Shown here: positions 1-5,682 of the stretch, piece after piece
Layout: each line of letters begins with the position of its first letter
How positions within the stretch are numbered: the stretch's first letter is position 1
NCBI GenBank assembly: GCA_030825745.1
Contig: JAPJPH010000068.1
Span: 1 to 5,682, forward strand
Direction of reading: 5' to 3'
DNA length: 5,682 nt
Source: Anaerococcus sp.
Lineage (GTDB): Bacteria; Bacillota; Clostridia; Tissierellales; Peptoniphilaceae
Translations under genes and position numbers: made by a program
The notes under the pieces: generated by a model
Told to the model about the DNA's origin: nothing
Database searches by the model: none
The model's input: the letters and a program-made list of their open reading frames with translations, nothing else

Positions 1-36
1 AATTTTAGAGTATTTTTCTATATATTTGGGTATAAC

Positions 37-65
37 TTGTATTTAAACTAAAAATTTATTATAAT
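37..65 (+). promoter_or_regulatory. Putative sigma-A promoter of the cstA-like gene
   Basis: A perfect TATAAT -10 box lies at 60-65, and exactly 17 bases upstream is a weak -35 box, TTGTAT, at 37-42 (only the TTG matches the consensus). Transcription would start near base 72, giving a leader of about 25 bases before the ATG at 98. That is just enough for the AAGGAGG Shine-Dalgarno at 86-92 and leaves no room for a riboswitch or attenuator. In such AT-rich sequence chance -10 matches are common, so the call rests mainly on the spacing and position. The 36 bases upstream show no clear operator palindrome. Confidence 0.55.
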
Positions 66-97
66 GAAATCATAGATAATATAATAAGGAGGAAAAA

Positions 98-1555
98 ATG
101 ATTTTATTTATTATCGGTATTATAATATTATTCGCTGGTGGATTTTTCTATTCTACATATGTAGAAAAACAACTATCTCCAGACGATAATAGACAAACTC
201 CAGCCGTAAGAAAAGCAGATGGAGTAGACTTTGTAGTTATGAGCGATAAGAAAAACTGGCTTATTAACTTATTAAACATAGCAGGAACAGGACCTATACT
301 TGGACCTATCCAAGGTATTTTATTTGGACCTATTGCATTTTTAGCAATTCCTATTGGCTGTGTTGTTGCAGGTGCAGTTCATGATTATTGCACTGGTTTT
401 ATTTCAATGAGAAATGGTGGAGCTCAAGTTCCAAAGCTTGTAGGTAAATACATAGGAGAAGGTGTTCGTAAGTTCTATAACATAGTTATTGCTATCTTAC
501 TTTTACTAACTGGAGTTGTATTTGTTTATACACCAGGGGATTTGATAGCAAATGATATACTTGGAGCTGATCCATCTAGTAATGTTATCTGGGTGATATA
601 TGCAGTAATATTTATTTATTACATCCTATCAACAGTATTACCTATAGATAAATTAATTGGTAAAATTTACCCTCTTTTTGGTGCTTTCTTAATTATATCA
701 GCCCTAGGTGTACTAGTTGGAATTATATTAAAAGGTAATGCTAACCTACAATTTGAAGGAGCTGGTCTTCTAGCTGAGCATCCACTTGGTCAAAGATTTA
801 TTCCATCATTCTTTATAACTGTAGCATGTGGTATCCTATCAGGCTTTCATGGCTCACAGGTAACTCTTGTTTCTAGGACAGTTAAAAGTGAATCAGAAGC
901 TAAAAAAACATTCTATTCTACAATGATTGCAGAAGGTTTTATAGCTATGATTTGGGCTGCAGGAGCCTTAGTAATCTTTTCTACTGGTAGAGCAGAATTA
1001 AATACTCCTGGAACATTAATGGTTGGTGAAATTTCTAAATTCTTTATGGGTAAAATAGGTGGACTAATAGCTATCGTTGGTGTTATAGCCCTTCCTATAA
1101 CAAGTGGTGATACTGCCTTTAGATCATTAAGATTAATTATAGCAGAAGAGTTTAATATAGATCAAAAATCATCAGCTAAAAGGGCCGGACTTGCTGCATG
1201 TCTATTTATACCAGCTTTAGTTATACTATTTATTGCTAAATCTAACCCAGATGGATTTAATATCCTATGGAGATACTTCGGATTTACTAACCAATTCGTT
1301 GCAATCTTTGCCCTAGCAGTTGCAACAAGCTATCTAATCTATAACAACAAAAACTACCTAATCACACTAATTCCTGGAATTTTCTACACTTTCATAGTAT
1401 TCTCATTTATAATTAGTGTAAAGGGATTAGGATTTGGTCTAGACTTTGCCATAGCATATCCTCTAGCAGCTGTTATTGCTATAGCATACGCAGTATTTGT
1501 AGTAAAAATTTCTAAGAAAAATAGAAGAAGAATTGATGCTATAAATTTAGACTAA
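98..1555 (+). CDS. cstA: CstA-family carbon starvation protein / membrane transporter (short form)
   Basis: Predicted polytopic inner-membrane transporter of the CstA family. Characterised relatives (E. coli CstA and BtsT) take up pyruvate, and the family is also linked to peptide use during starvation; the substrate here is unknown. Family marks seen are TPAV..DGVDFV at residues 34-46, GTGPILGPIQG at 63-73, GAVHDY at 92-97, the CGILSGFH stretch at 244-251, TSGDTAFRS at 335-343 and WRYFGFTNQ at 391-399. About 12 hydrophobic segments run from residue 1 to 468 (for example 1-17, 126-145, 162-182, 190-211, 275-295, 364-380, 419-440, 446-468), and a basic tail (KKNRRR, 473-478) is probably cytoplasmic. 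At 485 residues it is much shorter than the ~700-residue E. coli proteins but matches the compact form I know from anaerobic Firmicutes. The start is set by AAGGAGG at 86-92, five bases before the ATG. A terminator follows directly, so it may be transcribed largely alone. Confidence 0.93.
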   Translation: MILFIIGIIILFAGGFFYSTYVEKQLSPDDNRQTPAVRKADGVDFVVMSDKKNWLINLLNIAGTGPILGPIQGILFGPIAFLAIPIGCVVAGAVHDYCTGFISMRNGGAQVPKLVGKYIGEGVRKFYNIVIAILLLLTGVVFVYTPGDLIANDILGADPSSNVIWVIYAVIFIYYILSTVLPIDKLIGKIYPLFGAFLIISALGVLVGIILKGNANLQFEGAGLLAEHPLGQRFIPSFFITVACGILSGFHGSQVTLVSRTVKSESEAKKTFYSTMIAEGFIAMIWAAGALVIFSTGRAELNTPGTLMVGEISKFFMGKIGGLIAIVGVIALPITSGDTAFRSLRLIIAEEFNIDQKSSAKRAGLAACLFIPALVILFIAKSNPDGFNILWRYFGFTNQFVAIFALAVATSYLIYNNKNYLITLIPGIFYTFIVFSFIISVKGLGFGLDFAIAYPLAAVIAIAYAVFVVKISKKNRRRIDAINLD

Positions 1556-1566
1556 GTCAAGATATT

Positions 1567-1595
1567 AAAAGGCCGGTTTTAAACTGGTCTTTTTT
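1567..1595 (+). terminator. Intrinsic terminator after the cstA-like gene
   Basis: A 12-bp stem pairs 1567-1578 with 1582-1593. It contains two G-U pairs and a GC-rich core, and closes on a three-base loop. A run of six T bases at 1590-1595 overlaps the right arm and tail. It starts 12 bases after the transporter's stop codon. This is the standard form of a Rho-independent terminator on the plus strand. It lies upstream of the next gene on the same strand, so it either ends most transcription there or sets a reduced read-through level for the small downstream gene. Confidence 0.82.
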
Positions 1596-1604
1596 AGAAA
1601 GGAG
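1596..1604 (+). promoter_or_regulatory. Ribosome binding site directly abutting the terminator
   Basis: AGAAAGGAG ends four bases before the ATG at 1609. The Shine-Dalgarno match is strong but the spacing is slightly short. It begins immediately after the terminator T-run ending at 1595, so nothing between hairpin and ribosome binding site could hold a promoter. It supports 1609 as the true start of the small gene and shows that the gene is meant to be translated. Confidence 0.75.
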
Positions 1605-1608
1605 TTTT

Positions 1609-1920
1609 ATGAAATTTTTATTAGATGAAAAAGCCCTAGATTTTGCTAATAGTAAAAATATTAAAAGTTTATATGTAAACCCAGACCTAGATCTAAAATC
1701 TTCATGTTGCGGGATAGCTAGTGTTGATTTTATAATATCTACTAAAGAAGATGATACTAGTAAGTATAAGGTTGTTGATCAAAATGGTATATCCATTTAT
1801 TATAATCCCAACCTACTAATGTATTTAAAAGAGGATCAAGAGCTACTTATATCAGCTGTAGGTATATTAAATTTTAAAAAATTTATTATAGCCAATGAAA
1901 TAAATACTATAGAAAGATAA
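1609..1920 (+). CDS. Small CCG-motif protein, possibly HesB/IscA-like (CC/Se motif family)
   Basis: A 103-residue protein with no signal peptide or membrane segment, so probably cytoplasmic. Its one striking feature is Cys33-Cys34-Gly35, preceded by a short predicted strand (SLYVNP, 20-25) and followed by VDFIIS (39-44). A later stretch, GISIYYNPNLLMYL (60-73), resembles the 'G-V-x-hydrophobic-D-P-x-S-x-x-Y-L' region of IscA/HesB proteins. This arrangement fits the small HesB-like 'CC/Se motif' proteins of anaerobic Firmicutes, some of which carry selenocysteine in the motif. Here both codons are ordinary Cys (TGT TGC at 1705-1710). The C-terminal Cys-x-Cys that IscA-type carriers use to bind iron or Fe-S clusters is absent, and these are the only two cysteines. 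A role in metal, sulfur or selenium handling is therefore a guess. The start is supported by AAAGGAG four bases upstream. Its stop codon lies inside the downstream terminator stem. Confidence 0.72.
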   Translation: MKFLLDEKALDFANSKNIKSLYVNPDLDLKSSCCGIASVDFIISTKEDDTSKYKVVDQNGISIYYNPNLLMYLKEDQELLISAVGILNFKKFIIANEINTIER

Positions 1921-1954
1921 AAGATCACAAATCTTATGGATTTGTGATCTTTTA
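1918..1954. terminator. Bidirectional terminator between convergent genes
   Basis: A perfect 16-bp inverted repeat pairs 1918-1933 with 1939-1954 around a five-base loop. The outer part of the stem is A-rich on the left and T-rich on the right, so each strand ends in a TTTT run (1950-1953 on plus, the complement of 1919-1922 on minus). It can therefore act in both directions: for the small CC-motif gene, whose TAA (1918-1920) forms the base of the stem, and for polC, whose stop codon (complement of 1955-1957) abuts the other end. The T-runs are short, so efficiency in each direction is uncertain. Confidence 0.85.
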
Positions 1955-4900
1955 TTAAAATAAACCATCGAATAAAGATATTTGATTTTTTTCTTGAATC
2001 CCATCAATTATCCCAAGGGTTTTTAGGCTATTTAGAGCATTTTTATTTAAGCAAGTACGATTTTTCAAATCTTCTACTGAAATAAAATCTGATATTTCTC
2101 TTTGTTTGACTATATCTATTGCCATAGCCTCTGATACATCATCAACTGCTGATAATGGAGGTAGTATATAACCACTCCTATCACTTAATAAAAATTTAGT
2201 AGCATCTGATTTATAAATGTCACATTTCTCTAATTTTATATCTCTAGCTAGCATCTCTTCTGCTACTTCTAAAACAGTCCTTACTGACTTATCCCTTTGA
2301 CTTAAGTCAAAATTATTTGATATAGATTCTAGGCTCATCTGAACTTCTTCTAGCCCCCCTATTACTGTTGAATACTTAAAATCATTTATTTTTGTATTAA
2401 AGTAAGTTGCATAAAAACTTTCTGGATAGTAGACCTTGTAGTAGGCTATCCTATAACTCATAAGGCAATAAGCTACAGCATGGGCCTTAGGAAATAGATA
2501 TTTTATCTTAAGACAAGAGTTGATGTACCAATCACTAACTCCATTATCTTTCATATATGCTAGGGTTTCATCATCCAAGGGCTTTCCTTTTCTTACTTTT
2601 TCCATAATAGTAAATGATTTTTTCTTATCTAAGCCTTGTTGGATTAATGCATTCATAATATCATCACGAGTTGATATGATCTGGTCAAAGCTTGCAGTAT
2701 TTGATTTTACCAAGTCTTGGGCATTATTTAACCATACATCTGTACCATGAGATAGACCAGATATCCTAGTCATCTCAGAAAACTTCTTTGGATAGGTATC
2801 CTTTAACATTCCTCTTACAAAATTTGTTCCAAACTCAGGTATCCCCAAGGTACCTATTTCATTATTTGAAAAATCATGCTTGATATCTAAAGCTTTTGTT
2901 GATGAGAAAATACTCATAACTTTTTTATCACCCATATCTATATCTAGCGGATTGGTATTAGTTAAATCCTGTAAGGCCCTGATTATAGATGGAACATCAT
3001 GACCAAGTAAGTCTAATTTAAGAAGTGTCTCATGCATCATATTATAGGTAAAGTGGGTGGTCCTTATGTCATTGGAACCATCATCTGCTGGATATTGTAT
3101 TGGAGTTATATCAAAAATGTCAATATCATCAGGGACTACTATTAAACCACCCGGATGTTGACCGGTTGTTCTTTTTACATTATTTAGTCCTCTTTGAATT
3201 TTCCTTATTTGAGCATTAGTAAATTCTTGCTTATAATCTTCGCTATATTTTTTAATATAACCAAAGGCAGTATTATCCTGGATAGCGCCTATAGTTCCTG
3301 CCCTAAATACCTTGCCCTTACCAAATAACTCTTCTGTATATTTATGAATATTTGGCTGATATTCTCCAGCAAAGTTTAAGTCTATATCAGGTTCCTTATC
3401 ACCCTCAAATCCTAAAAATACTTCAAATGGTATATTATGACCATCTTTTTTCATTAGTGTATTACATTTTGGACAGTTTTTATCAGGATAATCAATCCCT
3501 GCTCCTAGTCTATCTTCTTCAAAAAATTCTGAATGCTTACACTTAGGACAAACATAATGGGGTGATAGGGGATTTACCTCTGTGATATCAGCCATTGTTG
3601 CTGCAAATGATGATCCTACAGATCCTCTTGAGCCTACTAAATAGCCATCTTCATTTGACTTTCCTACTAATTTTTTAGCTATTATATACAAAACTGCATC
3701 GCCATTATTTATGATAGAGTCTAATTCTCTATTAAGTCTATCTTCTACTAATTTTGGAAGAGGATTTCCATAAATAGAGTGAGCCTTTTCAAAACAAGTA
3801 TTTCTAAGTTCCCTATCAGATCCTTCTATCTTAGGAGGGAAGGTTCCTTCGGGGATAGGTCTAATATCTTCTATCATTTCAGCAATTTTTTTAGGGTTTC
3901 TAATTACAATATCATAGACAGTATTAGAATCCAGGTAAGAAAATCCTTCTTGCATTTGCTTGGTAGTTCTTAGATAATAAATTGGTGATTTCTCATGGTA
4001 TGAGAAAAATCCACCCTTATGGAGGATATTTCTTAATATATAATCACCTGGATTAATGTATCTAACAGCTCCTGAGGCGACTACTAACTTATTATCAACT
4101 CTGCCGTATTGTATAATTTTCTTATTAAGATCTTTTATTTGATCATAATTTCTTATATCACCTAGGTCTAATTGTCTATCATAGATTGATAAGGGTGCTA
4201 TTTGGTAAAAGTCAAATAAATCTCTCGCCCTATTTATATCTTTATCACTTCTTTTTGCTAGTAAATATTTAGTTAGCATACCCTCATCAAGGCCACTACC
4301 AACTATAAGACCCTCTCTATATTTTTCTAATAATGATATAGGGGTCTTAGCCTCCATATTAAAATGGTTCATCCTAGATTCTGAAATAATCTTATATAGA
4401 TTTTTAAGACCAACTTTATTTTTTGCATAACAACTTGCTGAAAAATATTCATGCTTACTTAATGGCCAGAATGATTTTACCTTGTTTATCATAGATAAAT
4501 CTATATCATTTTCTTTCATTATCATATCAAACATTTTAATAAATATTTGCCCTGTAGCTGTTGCATCATCAACTGCCCTATGATGGTTAAAGGCAGGTAT
4601 TTCTAGCTTCCTAGCTATCTTATCAAGGGAGAATTTTTTCATATCTTCAAATAAGGACCTGGCCATTGGTAGGGTATCCATATAAATTGGAGCAAATTTT
4701 ATACCTAGGTTTTTACAATTTTCTAAAACAAAACCTATATCAAAATCTGCATTTTGTCCTACTAAAATAGCATCTTTAGAAAAATCTAGAAATTCTTTTA
4801 ATACAAGATCAATTGTTGGCTCATTAGCTACCATTTCATTGGTAATACCAGTTATTTCTGTTATTTTTTCAGAAATTAGCCTTTCAGGATTTACTAGCTT

Positions 4901-5682
4901 GCCAAAGGTATCGGTTATCTTTCCATCCTCAATTTTAACAGCTCCAATTTCAGTGATTTTATCTTGGTATTTTGAAAGTCCAGTTGTTTCTAAGTCAAAT
5001 ACAACAAAAGTCCCATCCCTTAAATTAGTTATTTTAGGGATATCTTTATCAGATAAATTTGTTAGTATCCTAAGCTCATCTTCAACTAAGAGTAATTCAG
5101 CCCCAGCTAGCATTTTTATGCCTGCTTTTGAAAGGTCATTGTATAAATCAGGAAGTCCTTGTAAGGTTTCAGTATCAGTTATGCCTACTGTATCCATCCC
5201 CCAAGATTTTAGGGTTTCTACAAGTTCTTTATTATCCACAAACCCATCTAGGTTAGTCATCTTGGTGTGGATTTCTAATTCTATCCTTTTTTCTAGGGAA
5301 GTATCTATTCTTTTTTTTATGATGGTAGATTCTATTGAGTTTATAGTAAATATTTCTTCTTTAGAAAAATCATCATAATTTAGGACTCCTTCAACTCTAA
5401 TATCTATATTATTTTTTAGTTTTTCTAGCTTGGCTTTATTATTTTTATTGGCAAAAACCTTACAAGATATTACATCGCTCTTATCTTCTAGATCGAAAGT
5501 ATATATAAAATACCCGCTTTTTGTTTCAAATAAATCAAGGTTATAAACTTTTCCCTCAAGTGCCGTTATAACACCTTTTAATTCGTAGATATCTTTAATT
5601 TCTATTGGATCATTTTTGATTTTTCTACCAAAGTTTAATTCCAGCTCAACTTCTACTTTCTTTTCCTCTTGATCTTTCATCT
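1955..5682 (-). CDS. polC: DNA polymerase III PolC-type, replicative polymerase (5' end probably outside window)
   Basis: Replicative DNA polymerase with built-in 3'-5' proofreading, acting at the replisome with the sliding clamp. Residues are numbered from the Met at 5680-5678. Domains in order: OB fold about 33-120; PHP part one about 130-205; DnaQ-like exonuclease about 222-390, with DEDDh residues D229, E231, D314, H367 and D372; PHP part two about 405-545; then the polymerase. The polymerase has GSRGSVGSS (683-691), zinc-binding Cys pairs 711/714 and 736/739, catalytic D765 and D767 in PDIDLNF, GTIGAIQDNTAFGY (795-808), TTGQHPGG (838-845) and the third catalytic D890 in LKLDLLGHD. The C-terminus carries QISLF (1233-1237), a clamp-binding motif. 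PolC is usually about 1,430-1,450 residues; 1,241 are visible and the N-terminal tau-binding region is missing. The first visible Met lies in what should be the linker before the OB fold, so it is probably internal and the gene runs off the right edge. Most PHP metal ligands are substituted. Confidence 0.97.
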   Translation of the reverse strand, partial: MKDQEEKKVEVELELNFGRKIKNDPIEIKDIYELKGVITALEGKVYNLDLFETKSGYFIYTFDLEDKSDVISCKVFANKNNKAKLEKLKNNIDIRVEGVLNYDDFSKEEIFTINSIESTIIKKRIDTSLEKRIELEIHTKMTNLDGFVDNKELVETLKSWGMDTVGITDTETLQGLPDLYNDLSKAGIKMLAGAELLLVEDELRILTNLSDKDIPKITNLRDGTFVVFDLETTGLSKYQDKITEIGAVKIEDGKITDTFGKLVNPERLISEKITEITGITNEMVANEPTIDLVLKEFLDFSKDAILVGQNADFDIGFVLENCKNLGIKFAPIYMDTLPMARSLFEDMKKFSLDKIARKLEIPAFNHHRAVDDATATGQIFIKMFDMIMKENDIDLSMINKVKSFWPLSKHEYFSASCYAKNKVGLKNLYKIISESRMNHFNMEAKTPISLLEKYREGLIVGSGLDEGMLTKYLLAKRSDKDINRARDLFDFYQIAPLSIYDRQLDLGDIRNYDQIKDLNKKIIQYGRVDNKLVVASGAVRYINPGDYILRNILHKGGFFSYHEKSPIYYLRTTKQMQEGFSYLDSNTVYDIVIRNPKKIAEMIEDIRPIPEGTFPPKIEGSDRELRNTCFEKAHSIYGNPLPKLVEDRLNRELDSIINNGDAVLYIIAKKLVGKSNEDGYLVGSRGSVGSSFAATMADITEVNPLSPHYVCPKCKHSEFFEEDRLGAGIDYPDKNCPKCNTLMKKDGHNIPFEVFLGFEGDKEPDIDLNFAGEYQPNIHKYTEELFGKGKVFRAGTIGAIQDNTAFGYIKKYSEDYKQEFTNAQIRKIQRGLNNVKRTTGQHPGGLIVVPDDIDIFDITPIQYPADDGSNDIRTTHFTYNMMHETLLKLDLLGHDVPSIIRALQDLTNTNPLDIDMGDKKVMSIFSSTKALDIKHDFSNNEIGTLGIPEFGTNFVRGMLKDTYPKKFSEMTRISGLSHGTDVWLNNAQDLVKSNTASFDQIISTRDDIMNALIQQGLDKKKSFTIMEKVRKGKPLDDETLAYMKDNGVSDWYINSCLKIKYLFPKAHAVAYCLMSYRIAYYKVYYPESFYATYFNTKINDFKYSTVIGGLEEVQMSLESISNNFDLSQRDKSVRTVLEVAEEMLARDIKLEKCDIYKSDATKFLLSDRSGYILPPLSAVDDVSEAMAIDIVKQREISDFISVEDLKNRTCLNKNALNSLKTLGIIDGIQEKNQISLFDGLF

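Noticed and set aside
80..85. A second TATAAT just upstream of the cstA-like gene
   Set aside because: It would start transcription at or beyond the Shine-Dalgarno, and there is no -35-like sequence at the right distance. The copy at 60-65 fits better.
1533..1568. Possible promoter for the small gene: TTGATG near 1533 with an AT-rich box near 1561-1568
   Set aside because: The spacing is 22 bases or more and the -10 match is poor. It would also lie upstream of the terminator, so transcripts from it would still meet the hairpin.
1705..1710. Possible selenoprotein gene at the CC motif
   Set aside because: Both codons are normal Cys codons (TGT, TGC) with no in-frame TGA, so this copy is the Cys form.
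2520..3973. Short plus-strand open frames at 2520-2750, 3352-3546 and 3779-3973
   Set aside because: All are antisense to highly conserved polC sequence, lack family motifs and are best explained as chance frames.
4839..5378. A 179-codon plus-strand open frame
   Set aside because: It lies wholly antisense inside polC, has a low-complexity Ser/Ile/Val-rich product and no recognisable domain. It is a shadow of the real gene on the other strand.
1..5682. CRISPR arrays, insertion sequences, tRNA/rRNA genes, riboswitches, phage or defence genes
   Set aside because: No spaced direct repeats, transposase motifs, cloverleaf-like sequence or long structured leaders were seen. The window is almost entirely filled by three genes.

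Overview
This 5.7 kb window reads as ordinary chromosome from a low-GC, Gram-positive anaerobe. The evidence for that is strong AT bias (many ATA, AGA and TTA codons), AAGGAGG-type ribosome binding sites, and a PolC-type replicative polymerase, which is typical of Firmicutes. The combination of a short CstA transporter, a small double-cysteine HesB-like protein and this style of PolC would fit Clostridia or Tissierellia (the Anaerococcus/Peptoniphilus area). The genus is an inference and cannot be fixed from the sequence alone.

Layout. Bases 1-97 hold a plausible sigma-A promoter and a strong Shine-Dalgarno. Bases 98-1555 (+) encode a 485-residue CstA-family membrane transporter, probably for pyruvate, peptides or amino acids. 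An intrinsic terminator hairpin (1567-1595) follows it, and the ribosome binding site of the next gene starts directly after the hairpin's T-run. Bases 1609-1920 (+) encode a 103-residue protein with a Cys-Cys-Gly motif, tentatively a HesB/IscA-related CC/Se-motif protein. A perfect 16-bp hairpin at 1918-1954 separates it from the convergent polC gene and probably terminates both. The rest of the window (1955 to the right edge, minus strand) is polC. It carries the OB, PHP, DnaQ-like exonuclease and polymerase domains and the C-terminal clamp-binding motif. The N-terminal ~200 residues usual for PolC are not in view, so the gene very probably continues past the right edge.

The three genes show no obvious shared pathway: a nutrient transporter, a small possible metal/sulfur protein, and the replicative polymerase converging on them. 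I do not see a new multi-gene system, mobile element, CRISPR array or RNA gene. The observation most worth following is in PolC. The polymerase and proofreading active sites are intact, but nearly all the metal-binding positions of the PHP domain are substituted. There is no gene-free stretch longer than 300 bases.
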